Below, piece by piece: positions 1 to 13,400 of a DNA stretch of 64,000 nt; position 1 is the first letter of the stretch; the number at the start of each line of letters is the position of its first letter. Under the pieces are notes generated by a model. The model was not told the DNA's origin. It ran no database searches and saw only the letters and a list, made by a program, of their open reading frames with translations. Position numbers and translations under genes: made by a program. The DNA is from Pterobdella sp. o SKG-2022 (lineage: Eukaryota > Annelida > Clitellata > Hirudinida > Piscicolidae), in contig OZ038322.1 of assembly GCA_964035795.1 (NCBI GenBank), forward strand, positions 1,399,281 to 1,463,280. The letters run 5' to 3'.

Positions 1-391
1 GAGTTGTTTGAAAATATGTTATTTAACTAATTTTGCTGACGGTGTTGAAACAGATGAAGTTTCTCTAAGTGGAAAAAAGAGAAAAGAAGGGAAAGAGGCA
101 TAAACATGAGTCATCAAAATGAAAACCATTTTTTGATGGAAGATTTGATAAGACGAGGAAGATTTAAAGTATGAAATTTTGTTTCCTATTAGGTTTTAAG
201 GTTTAATGGTGAATGGGTTTGTAGAACTGAACTTGAATTTTACTTGAAGAGAATGCCATTACTTGGAAACTCAAAAGAGAAGCTAAATGAGGGATAATTC
301 TAGTAGTGTATATAATGTGGTATTTATGAAGCGCTTTTTTTATTGATTTTTAATTCGTATGTTACGTATTTTTTTGTAAAAATGAGCACAC

Positions 392-3300
392 CGTGCAATA
401 GAATGATTCAGATCCAAATATTTGCTTGCATTGCTCATTCGCTGAGAACCTGGACCCCAAGTTATACTTTTTATAGAATGCACCTTTTTCTTTGCTTGTG
501 TGGAACCTTGAAAACCGGTGCTTTCCTCTGTTTAATGTTGTTTCATGTGTATATTTTGATTTTCCTTAATTTCTAAAACACCAAAAAATGTTGGCTACAA
601 ACTTGAGAGTTGAGAGAAAATGTTGTTGGATGGCAGCAGATGAGCAAGTGGAAAAGGAGGCATCATTGAGAAAGTACTCGAGGAAGTTTTCACTCATCAG
701 ACCTTTGCACTCTTTTGTGTCTATAGGCACTCCGTAGCTAAGTACCCCACGGGGGTGTTCATAAAGTGACAGTTGCAAAAAATTACTTAGTGTTAGATTC
801 CATAGGAGAAGTTGAAATTAATTCAAAGATAGAGTTTTTTAGGCATTATATGGGAAGTTAGACATTTGATAATGTTAGTCTTAAAAAAATATTTTGGAAA
901 ATTGTCCAATGAATCTTTTTTTTGATACTTACACACCTAAATAAAGACAAGGGAAAAGCAGACATCTGCACAAAAACCAACCTTAGAGCCAAGACACGTG
1001 CGGCTCTTTGGGCAGCCCCATGCACGCCTCGACCCCACACCACACCAGTGCTTACATCACCACAGTCCCCACACACCTCTGCTCCTATGCCCGTCTTAGG
1101 AGGATGCCTGAGTTTGAAAGATTCTGAGGTTGTACCAAAGATGAAACATAAGCTGTTACATAATTACATAAAAAAATATATGACGATTAAACTTTCGAAA
1201 TAAGTTTGAATACGTCTTTTTTTGAGGAAATCGTTTTTGAGAAATTCAGCTGTAACTTAAATTACAAAATTCTCATTCAATATTCCATTTGATTGTTTCC
1301 CATTTTTTTGTAGCAACAGAGATGCAAAATGAAAGGATTTGATAAAAATTAAAATAATATCTGGTAACAGATTGCGCTTGTGAAGATGGTTAGTGAAGTG
1401 TTTGAAAAACTCTACCAAGGTGGTTTGGACATGCGAAACTGACAAATAAACTTTAAAAAATAAAAACAAAAATAAACATTGGATAAAAAATTAAATTTTC
1501 TTACCGCAACTGCTATTAAAACAAAAAGTGCAGATGTTGAAATTAATTTTTCATTGAAAACCTCCTTGAAAATCAAAATTCATACTGACATGGTGAGCAG
1601 GAAGAGAGCGTCATGGTCGATGAGTTTGCTAGAGATGTTGTCGACGATGCGAGGAAGTGCCTGCAAGGACTCCTTGTAGTCGAGGTCTTCTTCTTCTGTC
1701 AATAAACTTGACGGCTTCTGTGCAATAAATAGATTCATCATGTTTAGGTTTTCAAAAGTATATATACAGTTTTTCGAATCTACTTTTAAATTTCAAAAGT
1801 TTTAGAGTTTTTGAGGCATTTGTTGAAGCCATATTAATGATAACTTACATAAGTTCAGTTTCAATAATAATCAACAATTGCACATCTTTTCAAACGAACA
1901 TCAAGGATTTTGAGATCAACAAGTTGAACTTTGTAGAAGAGCTTGGGATCTTGCATACGTCTAAAAATCTTTTCCATCTGCGCCACATCGTGCCAAATTA
2001 CAGAATGAAAATTATGCCACATTACATGGTAAACATTATGCCACATTACACGGTAAACATTATGCCACATTACACGGTAAACATCAAGCTAAAAACAGTG
2101 ATTTGTTCACATGTTGCATGAATGATTTGTGATTGACTGATATTGGTGGCCATTTGATGGTGTTGAAAAGAAGGGTGTTGGTGAGTGAGGATGCATGTGT
2201 GATGTGTGCCATTGCACCAACCTCTGCTACTACTGCTACAGAGAAGTAAAAAATATCTGCTTTGGCTTGGACCACAACTCCCTTCCTGGACTCATTAAAC
2301 CTATGTAACAAGCCACCATTAGGAAATGTCATGATGATGATGGTGATGGTGATGATGAGGATGATGGTAAAATGGGTATGGTGGGAATGATGCTGGTGGG
2401 AATGAAGATGATAATGATACCATTTGTAAACGGAAAAATCGGCAAAGATAGCGACATCAATGACGACCACTCGTCGAGAGATCCTGGTGATTAAAGCTGG
2501 AAGGTGTCAGTGAAGTTAGACAACATTTATTGTTTTTTGAAGTGTTGAAGTTTTTTAAAATAAGTATTCTTTCTATATTTGTTGGAATGCTGCAAAGTCC
2601 AATCAAATTTTGAATATGAAACAACAGTTTAGAAAAGAAAAAGTAGAAACCGAACCTTCGAAATCGTAAGTTTGCGAAGAATCAAGTAGGGAGTAGCTGG
2701 CATTTTCAATGCTGGTGGTGAAAAATGGGTTTTTAGATGGCACGAGATCTGAGAAGATTTGTGGCACCAGCAGGTACATTTTATTTCCTACATGTATGGT
2801 GCCAAACTGTTAGTGGGGCAATCATCGTTTTGTTGCAGTGGGTTTGGCTATGGATTCAAGTTAGCAAAATTTTAATTAAAAATTTTTGTTTTTTTTTAAA
2901 CCTATGTTGAGGTTTTAAAAATAAAAATATTATTAAATGCAGTAGATACAAGTGTAAGGGTAATAATGCGTACAAAGTATGTTGTAGGTTGGTCGTTGTT
3001 GTAGGTATAAAACATGGCGACACTCGAAGCTTCGTATTCATAAGCTTTCATGTCCTTGAAGATTCATTAAAATCAACTTATTTTAACGAAGTATAATTTT
3101 ATTTTGATTACTTTATAGTTAATTCGGTTATTAAACAATCAAGCCAGCATGGAACCTAGAGTCAACATCGCACACAGGCCCAGCATCGCACCCAGATCCA
3201 GGAAAGCATCTAGGCCGAGCATCAGACTCAGGCGTGGAATGGCACTCAAGTGCGGAATTCCATCTCAGCATGGCATCCAGGCTCAAGATATACGGAAATG

Positions 3301-4168
3301 TCTAATGGTTTGATTTGATCGCTTTAAACAATTGGCTCGAAGTTTTTCAAACTATGTTCTCAAACAAAATGTGTCTTTGGGTGCAAGATGCATTTCCAGC
3401 CATCATGGCCACTAGGAACTTCAGTTCAGAGATCATTGCTGAGTTTCGGCTTTGAATAAAAACAAAAATAAAACCCATCTTGCTTAAAATTTTAACATAT
3501 GCGAAGACAGAATCCAGCTGTTTACCTTTTGCGCATTTGGGTACATCTAGTTATGCCAAATATGAAGAGCTTAGTTCTCAAAGCTTTGCTGTGTCTTAAT
3601 TTTTGTATAAGCAATGCCTCGTGCTTTTTTTTAAAAAAAAATTGAGTGTGTCACGTTACCCTGAACCAATAAAAAGATGGTTTTCAAATGCTAGTGTCAA
3701 ATTCGGACCAATGAATCACTTCCAAGATGATTCAAGATTAATTCCATATCGGAAAGAGAATTAAGATAGAAAACTTTTGGCTTTTTTCCAATCTCTAGTA
3801 ATATTTTGCTTGGACGTTGGAGCTAGATGCCTTGATCTCACCTAATTGACGTACTATCGGTTTTATGTCGAAAGACGACACAAGGCTGTGATGGCTACGG
3901 CAGTATCCCGTGACAGGATTTTGTGTCGATTGATGTTTGTTTCAGAGTGGGATAGACTTGTTAGAGTCAAAAATGATAGTTTCAAAATTTCATGAAAATT
4001 CACTATGATATGGCAGACCAAATTTTCTGCATCTTGGGTGTTGGTAGTTTGGTGCATGGAGAGTTGCAACGGTCCTTCCGGTGTCTCAAACTGCAGCTGC
4101 AAGCTGTCTGGAAAAAGCTCCTTTGCTGCAAAAACATTCAACAGAACAACAAATATTATAGTAATCAT
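392..4168 (-). CDS. Secreted ADAM/ADAMTS-like (M12B) pseudoprotease, 3' end beyond the left edge
   Basis: Nine exons read 5' to 3': 4168-3899, 2806-2656, 2496-2421, 2285-2222, 1977-1900, 1717-1590, 1107-982, 785-603 and 527-392. All phases join, giving 404 codons. The start has a hydrophobic signal segment (MITIIFVVLLNVFAA), followed by a prodomain-like part. The catalytic-like domain opens at RRVVVIDVAIF in the third exon. Later landmarks are HDALFLLTM, then FSTCSSAAIQQHFL (the FSxCS block of reprolysins), then the ADAMTS cysteine-rich opening SANEQCKQIFGSESFYC. Where HExxHxxGxxH should stand, the sequence is QRAARVLALRS, so all three zinc histidines and the catalytic glutamate are absent. 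Exon order and most phases match the divergent neighbour at 4493, which shows paralogy. A catalytically dead secreted binding or regulatory role is inference. The rest of the cysteine-rich region and any C-terminal modules lie off the window. Confidence 0.8.
2009..2084. repeat. 24-bp tandem repeat, three copies
   Basis: The unit attatgccacattacacggt plus aaac is repeated three times with one or two differences. It lies in the intron between the fourth and fifth exons of the minus-strand pseudoprotease gene. The small ORFs through it, in both directions, are repeat artefacts. Confidence 0.85.
3148..3290. repeat. Degenerate short-period repeat
   Basis: About 140 bp of diverged units of roughly 20 bp around agcatcgcacccag, agcatcagactcag and ggcatccaggctc. 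It lies in the large first intron of the minus-strand pseudoprotease gene and is richer in G and C than its surroundings. No long reading frame persists through it. Confidence 0.55.
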
Positions 4169-4492
4169 TACTGTTTTGAGCTTACCAGACTGGAAAGAGT
4201 TTTAATGCCATCATTTATGAAAATCTTTAGCAACTCTATTATGCATTATAGTGTCTGTTTGAGTTGTTTGCTCAGTTGGTTTATATTTGATCGTGTTGTT
4301 TGTGAGTAAAACATTGGTGAACAATTGGTTTTTTTGAAGTTTATTTGAACGTTGATTTTCAAAACAAATATATAATATTGAACCTAAAGAGAATATTAGT
4401 TCTCTCAAAAATTAAATTGAATTTCAAAGTTTTTTTATAATAACTGCCATAATATTGTTTCAAAATTCAAGCATATTGTTGAGGCAAACAAG
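4169..4492. promoter_or_regulatory. Divergent intergenic region between the two pseudoprotease genes
   Basis: This 324-bp stretch separates the two start codons, which face away from each other. A TATA-like run (aatatataatatt, about 4367-4379) lies roughly 115 bp before the plus-strand ATG. A second one (aaatataaacc on the minus strand, about 4281-4291) lies a similar distance before the minus-strand ATG. The symmetry suggests a shared bidirectional promoter. Untranslated leaders and further 5' exons cannot be excluded. Confidence 0.4.
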
Positions 4493-7400
4493 ATGGCCTC
4501 AATGTTCTTCATGACACTGCTCTTAATGCTCAGTGTTTCTGCAGGTGAGATGTCAAACCATTACAACCACTCATCTTTTAACCTGATGATTCTCTTAAAG
4601 ATTGATATAAATCACAGCATGCTCTGACCTCGACACTCAACTTACTCTGAAGGTAACCTTGAACTCGACGCACCAGACTTCTGTCAAACTTGATTTGCAG
4701 ATGGTTGAAGACAAATTTTTCTTCGAAGAGAGCAAAGTTACTTTTTAAATTTTTTTATCACAAAACACCGTGTGAAACAAAGCATGGCATTTTATGAACT
4801 CGTTAAAGTTTAAGTCTATTTCATACATCATGCTTGCAAGCTTTCAAACGCTGATTTGACAGTTATCACAGATAAAAATTATTAGAAGTTTTAGCTAAAA
4901 TGGTTCAAACTAAACACTTTCAAACATTAATTATCTCAAAAAAATATTTCTGCCATGACTGACATTTTAAAAACTTCATATTTTCTCCAATTTCACCTCA
5001 TCAAATTTTGTTCCTAAACATTTGGCAACTAATGGCAACGTATAAACAGACTGATGTATTCACTAAGGAGGTTTGCAACTATCGGGATGTGAGGCACAGT
5101 GCATTCTTCAGTGTGGTTCAAACTTTCCATAAAAACAAAACCACCCTCACTTATGTTAGTGTAACTTCTTAAATTCTATTGCATGCAAATGTTTGAAGCA
5201 TTACATGTCACTGCTTCCAGTTTGGTCTGCTGAGTCACTATGGAGTCATGTACACAGTGGAACCAGTACTAGGCAAGCTGAAGAGTTGCAAAGACTGCAC
5301 CATGATAGATGGCGACCAATACAAAATCACCGCAGCCATGCAGGGTATCTCTAATGAAGGTTTGAGTTGAGTTCTTGGAATAGTTTTGGAATAATTTTGA
5401 AATGAAAGTGTTCTAAAAAATAATAAAGATGTAGCCACCTGCTTTAAAAACTTCTCAAGCGAACTTTTTTTTGGATTTAAAAGGCTTAATTAGCAACTAA
5501 TTCGTCCGCTGTTGCACTTTTTTAAACAAAAATTATTCAACTAAAGCTTAAAACGTCACATTTTTTGAGTGCTTTTGGTATGAGAAGAATTTTCAATTTT
5601 TGTAGCTTCCTGCTTCACTTTACCACTGGTTTGAATATTTATTCATTTTTAGCTGAGTTGCCATGGGACTGGTCTCATGTATCCAGCTGCATCATTACTG
5701 CACACAGGATAGCCTGATAGTACTGCTTGTAGGTCGAAGGATCATTTATGTAAAAAAAGACTGTGAAGTGAAGACAAAAAGATTGCTCTTTGTAAATCTC
5801 CTTGGTTAAATGTGAGCTTTTTTTCATCCCGTCGTAGATAACCTCTGTTAGTCTTTTTGACAACCGGTACTGAATCTATCTCACCATTCTGGTAAGTTTT
5901 ATCTAGAGCAGTTTCTTTTAAACCTTATTATAAATTCAAAGCAGTCGTTAAGTACATTCAAAGTTCTAAGCACTGAGACTCCAAAGCCACCACCAATTGA
6001 TCAAAAGAGACGTAGTGGTTGACTTTTCATGCTCTACCTTGCTCTATAACCCGCTTAATTTTGAATTAAAATTCATGTTTCTTTCTCAAAAAAGTTTGTA
6101 TGTGACAAGCCTTTCCATCATTTCTCCTCCCATAAAGTTATCGAGAATAGTCTTAAACTGTCGAGTTTCTGTATACCTGTACTGACTTTTTGAAATAAAA
6201 GTCAATTCTGCCCCCTTCTACACATGAAAAACTTTTGTTAGCGTTCAAAAAAAGATTAAAAATTTTGCAGCAACTGATCCATCTCAGACCGAAGTGGTGT
6301 GGGAGGTGTGTTGCCACATTAGGGTGTTTTTGCCGGCTTAAGCCTTTAGTGCTTCTTTTCAGTTCTAATGACAATGAATATAAATTTTCAAGATTTAGAA
6401 GAAAATAGTAGAAAAAATATATTTGTTTCGTTGAAGCTGAAGAATTGAAAAGGTTTCCAATGGTAGCTGGGTTGTTGTGGAAGGGATTAGGCTGATGATG
6501 ATGGTGGTTATGATGCTGATGATGATGAAATAAGTACACAAAGCAGCATCTTGTAGATTTGGAGGGAGCACTGAGGGGCACCCTGAAGAGGGATGAGGAT
6601 GTTCACAGGGAAGTGCTGATGATGAAGATGGTCTTTGTGTTGGACTTTGACATTCTTAACAAGTTTCAAATTTTTTATATTTCTAATTTTATAGTCATAA
6701 TAAAAGCATTGATGCTTATAGGTTTAGTTAATAAAAGCAAAATTTTTCATTATCTATTGACTAGGTAATTTAAATATCAAATACGTTTTCTTTGATTTTT
6801 CAGTTTTCTATTCATGTTGCAGATGGAAACCTTCAAAGAAAAAAAAACTGTCTTTGACCATCAAATACATGCATGCATACTTCAACATTGTTGCAGCCCA
6901 GGTATCATGTTGCTCCATTGTGGAGTCTTGATGCGGTGTTGTGAGGGTTTAAATTCAAAGTAAGATTATAAGTAACTCATTTGTTGCAGTTGGCAATAAA
7001 CTTCAGAAGAATAAAGTACTCGAGGTATGTGTACATGGTGAGGCCTATACAGCTGTACATCGTGCACGTTGGTACCTTCTGCTAACTTAAGTCTTGAAGT
7101 TTCGAAATTGAAAAGTAAATTTTCAAAAAATTGCATTTTATTGGAAATACATTTTTAGCTTTCAAACACTACACTTTCTATTCAAGAATATTGCAGACTC
7201 AGTATTTCAAAAAGTTAAAAAGAATGAAGGAAAGTTGGACTACAAACTAGCTCTAGATGCGGCAAACAAATGGCATGGAAAGAGAGAAGCCTCATTGCAA
7301 CAACATCAGTTTGCTGCATTCTTCACCAAGTTATTTCCAAGATTTACTTTTCAAAAATTTCTTCGGTTTGAAAAATAAAACCATAAAATTCTTTTGATAT

Positions 7401-10400
7401 TTATCATAAAATAAGGAAGATTTTAGATACATATATTTTTTCAAAAAACTAAAATTTTCGACAAATTCAACTTTGTCATAATTCATTAGTATACAGTAAA
7501 CCCATAAAAATAAAAATTTGATACAATTCCAGATCAAAAGGTTCTGAAGATGGCAGAGCCGAAAGGTCGTCTGCATGCACTGATAATAAAGCATCAATCA
7601 CATATGACTCAGGCATCCAGTCAACTCCCACCACTCTTACACGCATGATTAGCAGAATGTGTGTTTTATCAGTTAAATTTGAATTCGCTTAGTAAAAAAT
7701 AATTAAAAGACATCGTATAAGAAATGAAACTTTTAATTTTTAATTTTTAAGATTATAAAAATATTGTTTAAATGATATAAATTTATTTTTCCAAAATTAT
7801 TTTTGAAATTTTTAAAAATATAAATTTCAAAAGACACAACTAAAATATTATTCGTAATAAGAAAAATAATTTTTCCAAAAGCATTTGTTTATAGTCACAT
7901 AATACAACAATCGACAAAGGCTAGGAGCCGGCTGGGATGGCGAGGGCAACGACTGCAGCCCCATAGACCTTCACTTTATGAGTGCCATTCCTCACAACAA
8001 CTACTTCACATTCTCAATCTGTTCTGTCCACTCCTTCGAAGAATTCATCTTGTCAATGAGGTGGCATCTATAATCAAGTCTAAACTTTTGAGAACTAAGT
8101 TTGTGATTTATTTGATATAACCGTCTCAGAAACACTCCAAACTGCTTTCCTTGGAAGCTGCAACCTCCCAAACGAAGAGTGAAACGACCCACAACCACCA
8201 AACCTTTACCAACAAAGACCGATAGAGACAAATCTATGATTGGTTTCTTGTTTTCTCCAGACCACCAATGCTACAAGCACTATGGCAAAGGCAGCTACTT
8301 TTGTTCGGTATGCTGTCCAAATAATAGCTTCTATGTTTTTGTTTGTTTAAGCAGCTTATGGAGAATTTTTTAGATAATTTGATTTTTTGTTTGTTGAAAC
8401 AAATAGTTTTCTGCTCAGTAAACTTTTCTCCATCAAAGTAGACATTTGAACAAAAACGGAGATTAATAATAAGTGGTTTAAAGCTTTTCTTTTGAAAAAC
8501 TACTTGTGTTTCTTCGTAGAAAATAATAGCAACTTCATGCGTATGGATTTGAAGCATTTCAAAAATGTTCTCTTAAATTCGACCCAGAATAAACCATTAA
8601 CAGTTGTTACTGCCAAGTCAAATCTTTTCTTTCTACCTTGTTATTCCATCACTGATTTGAGGGATTTCCTTCTATGTGGAAACTATCTGATGTTTACCTA
8701 AGATTATTTTATATTGAATTTAGCCATTTCAGAAAAGTTTTTTCTGATTTATAGTATTACCCCTTTGGTATTGTTGACTAGGTATTATGTTTTACATTTA
8801 TGATGGAAACATTTGATACAAAAATTACTGAAATGGAGCTTTTATATACTTTAACTAGTTGAAAAAATTCTTATTGGGGCTCAAAATGTTACCTCAAATC
8901 TTTTTTGGGCATTCTTTAGCGATTTCTCATTTTTTAATAAATTGATTTTTTGTAGCAAAAAACATCAATTGAGAGGAATTTTCAAATACATTTGTTGAGA
9001 ATCAAAAGCTATATTTTTCGATAAGTCATGCTTTTGAAATAAGGATGAACTTTAAAATTACAGCTTCTAATTCTCAATAAATGTATCAAATGATGTATCA
9101 AAAAATTCTTTTTATTTGATGTTTTGTCATTACAAAATATCAAAGAAAAATACATACGATGTCTCTGAAAAATAAATTGATTAGTTTTCACCTTCTCTGA
9201 AAAAAAAACTTATATCCACTGAAACAAATGGAGAACGGGGAGGAGAGTGATGTGGGGGTGTGTAAGGATATGCGCTGCTTCTTGCCAAAAGAAGGGCGTT
9301 GCGAGGTGGGCCTTCTTCAAAAAATTATCTACATTTAATTTTAAACAGTTTATATAATGTATTTTCATATGAACACTTTGTAACTGACATAATTGTTGGC
9401 ACATTCAGGTGTTTGGCCAGCATAAAGCATTGGATGGAACAGCGTGTGGATTAAAGAAGTGGTGTGACAAGGGGGAGTGTGTGGTCGATTCTGAAGCTTC
9501 CCTCTCTAGAGGTGAAGGAGATAGTTGGGCTAAGGCGGTCCGTTGAATTTTTTGCAAAACTATGAAAATAATTTTTTCAATTGATTTCATAAATAAAAAC
9601 AAAAATAGGCAGTTTTTTCGATAAATTTTATTTATATAAATTATAAATTTTGACAAATTCAACTTTTTTCTTAATCTTTAGTTACCTTGTTTCAAATTTA
9701 TGATGAAATGTTGTTAAAACTGTTTATACTGAAATGCAGAGAGCTGCGTGAATGGAGACAGACGAGAACAAATTTCATTAGGAAGGTCTCTGTTGGGATG
9801 TGCAAGTTTCTATTCTATGAGGCGTTTATGCTACGTGGAGGAACTGAGAAGCAAATGCTGTCGTACTTGCAAGAACCTTGAGAGCAACAATGACAGTTGG
9901 TAGATTCAACTTTTTAAATGTTTCTATGAACACAAACCAAAATAAAATAGTAGCTTAAGATGCTTAAAAAGTTTATTGTGAAGCTTGTCTCTCACCATTA
10001 GCACAAACTTGTAACGAAAAGCTTTGTTTTTATTGTTGACCTTAATTTTAAGCTTAAATAATTCAAATAAATTTCATACACAAATATTTATCACCACATA
10101 TTACTATAAGATAACACGAATACCCACATTTTAGATATATATTAAAATGAAAACACTCTTAAGAGTTTATTTTATTTCACGAAGCTCCGAAAAGTGTTTT
10201 GATTTTAACATTAACGTTTAGTTCAAAGAAAAAAAACACGTTTTAGCTCATACTAATGACCATTTCAGCATGCAAGTATGGAGACAGAATTCCAAACTGC
10301 AAACAAATGCTGGGAATATGTCATTCAAAACAAAACAAGCACCTTTGCTGCCATACCTGCCAACAACTCAAGGAAAACAACCCTGGTGACATCAAAGGCT

Positions 10401-13400
10401 ATTCAAATTTAAAATGAATTTTTAAATTAGATGTTTAACCAAACTATAATAAATGAACTAGAAGGTTTATTAAACAGCAATATTATTTGTTTTTTTCCTA
10501 TAAAAACATTGACGAGGATCAAATCATTAACCTCATCGACCAAATAGTAGCATAAAAAATTGACCTTCTAAATTAACTGAATAACACGAAGCTTTTTGTA
10601 GTTGAATTCACATTATCAAATATACAAACTTGAAGACGTTGCGAACTGCCATGGTAAAATCATTTAATATTAATTTTCTAACGTTCAACATGAATAATAA
10701 TAATAATGAATTACTTATATAGCGCCTCTTACGCATCGTTCAGAGGCGCTCTGCTAAGAACTGCTTGAAGAAGAAGGTTTTTAGCTTTTTAAGAAAAATA
10801 GGATAGGATGAAGATTTAAGATTAGAAAGAAGAGAGTTCCAAAGAAGTGGACCAGAAAAAGAAAAACCAGTTTTAGCCGGCTTAAGACTTCTTCATTGGT
10901 CAGCTTGTCTGAGTGCACCCTAGTGTCTTTTTGTACTGGAACCGGTAAATTCTTCAATAGCTTAGTTATTATTTTCTCACTCTTGAGACAGAATGGCAGC
11001 TTAATATGAATGTTTATTCTACCTTAAAAAATTCATTTCGGTATTATAACTTATATCAAAGTCATTTTGGTTATTTGATAATTGCAGAAATGTGTCCGTA
11101 TGGAGACATGTATCCCAACTGCAAGGAAAAGCGAGATGCCTGCAATGATAAAAGATTCAGTGTTGGCTGCTGTGACACGTGCAAGGACAACTTCAATAAA
11201 GGCATGGTTGTGCCAGGTTGCTATCATTAGTTTATGAAGCTAGTTTTCATTAAAGTTACCACTATCGATTACTGCACAATGATCGCAGAGTGCAGAGCAG
11301 ACATATCGATGTTTTGCTCAAGAGGACCGTTCTTCTGCTCTTCACTCAAAATGGCCCACTTCTGTTGTGAAACGTGCATGAACTATGAAGAGAAAGGTAA
11401 CATTTCGGTTTTTGTTCGAATGTATTATTGTGAACGTTTTCCAATTTTTGATCGTTTCACAACTCTTTCTTTTTGATCGCCTAAGCTAACACCATAAAAC
11501 TTGCTGAAGACTATTGTAGAGCATAAAATAAAAGTTTATCAAAAAAATAATGTTTTCGATGTTTGAAATTGCTTTGTCGGATGTCCGTGAGGTTAATTTA
11601 GTCAAACCACAAAAAATCGAACTTTTCTTGATAAACTCAGTTTTTTATATTACAAAATCTGACTCGATCGACAGAACACGAATCACTAAAATGCAATCAA
11701 GAATCAAAATTAATTCCTTTTTATGAATACAAACGAGATAAATTAAATTCTGGGCCTGTTAGTAAATATTTTCTCAAATATATAGAATTATTAGCTCAAA
11801 GCTGAAACGTTTTACACAGTAAGAATTCAATGTCTAGCACCATCATTCCCCGTAGCCAGAGAACAGATTATGCTCATTGTGAAAGAAATCAGAAGCGCTA
11901 ATAGCCCGCTAATTAACCGGATTTTGTTTAAGTTGGCCTGTGTGTTATGGGCAGCAGGTTTTTTGAGATAGCAGGTGTTTGTCGGCCCGTATAACTCAGC
12001 TTGTAGAGCATTAGACTAATTATTAACGGGTTCGATCTCACGTGGGCCAACAATCAGCACCTGTTCTACAGTGTGTTTTCGCTAAATTAAATTTTTAGCA
12101 AGCGCTTTGAGCTATAAGGAAAAGCGCTATATAAATTTCACATTACATATGCGATATAAAAACAAAGTAAAAAATTTTTTTCACACTACATTAATATAAA
12201 AATTTGTATATATCTCACAATAGTCACGTTGAAATCTTTCAATGAAAATGCTAAATAAAACATCAAAAGGGTGGGAGCCAGAGTGCAATGGAGACAAGTA
12301 TGAAGGATGTCAAGCCACTAAAGAGATCTGCCAAAACTCCATTAGCAAGCTTTCATGTTGTCAAACATGCAAACAATATAAGAAAGGAAGTTCAATTGAT
12401 ATCTTTTGAGTATAGTTTTGGAAGTTTCATGGCTTAAGTTACAATGAAAATTAAGTTTATTGAATTTTTAGAATCTTATTTCATGCAATTAGTTTATTAT
12501 TTGATAGATTATTATATAGCGTCAAAACAACTTTCTGTAACTATTTCTGGTTTTGACTTATTGAATTTTCTTCCGGCTTGAACTTCATGTAATTTCATAA
12601 TTTCATATATTACAACCTTTGACAACACAGTCGGATGTTAAGTGCTACAAAAATTATTTTATTTATTAATTATAACCTTCATAATTGTAACCAACACAAT
12701 ATTGAACTCAACAGAAGTGAGTAAGCGATGTCCCAAAGGAGATGTTCATGATGATTGCCAGTACAACAACCACAAATGTGGGACTTGGCAACATCAAGAT
12801 TTCTGTTGTCTCTCGTGTGAAAAATTCCAAAACCAAAACCCCAGTATGTTTTGAAATATTTTCTGTGGGTTTTTGTTGTTTGGTGTCTAAAGCAGTGGAT
12901 TATGGGAATATGGTTTGTATGTTGAGATGTAAAATAGACCGCAGCTTAGCTGTGTCATCAGCTAACATAATCTAAATCAATTTATTAAGCGCATTTTCTG
13001 TAGCGTTCAAGAGCAATACAAAATGAGTATAAAGAAAACTTATGAGAGATTTACGAAAAAGAGTAGAAGAACGGAGAAGATTTGAAAAGTTGCAGATGCT
13101 AAAAATTAGTGAACACAAAGCTTAATATAAGTTTTTAATAATAATGTAAATGACTTTTATAGCGCCTTCTACGCATCGTTCAGAGAGACTCTTCTATAGA
13201 CTTCTTAAAAAAATAGGTTTCCAAGTTTTCAAGAAAAATAGGGGAGAAGATTTGAGACCCAGAGAAAAAGATTTTCTGAAGAATGGACCAAAAAAGAAAA
13301 AGCAGTTTTAGCATAGGCATGAGAGAAAGATATAAGCAAGAGCTGAGAGTGAGTAGATAACTGTAGGCCAGTAAGTTTAAGGAGTAGTAGGTTTAAAAAA

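Noticed and set aside
2084..2470. 128-codon minus-strand ORF rich in histidine
   Set aside because: Only 2222-2285 and 2421-2496 behave as exons, and the histidine-rich middle is a GATGATG microsatellite in the intron between them.
5985..6020. Furin cleavage site reading DQKRRSG
   Set aside because: That reading is out of frame with the flanking exons. The phase-consistent frame gives LIKRDVVVDFS, which matches the start of the catalytic-like domain in the paralogue. A single KR pair remains possible as a cleavage site.
11006..11476. Two independent small secreted peptides
   Set aside because: Both contain ShK exons with phase 1 acceptors and donors (11088-11216 and 11289-11396) that join the pseudoprotease gene in frame.
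12642..12854. Separate small secreted cysteine-rich peptide gene starting MLQKLFYLLIITF
   Set aside because: The apparent signal peptide is AT-rich intron. The acceptor at 12714 fits phase 1 exactly and makes this the sixth ShK module of the larger gene.
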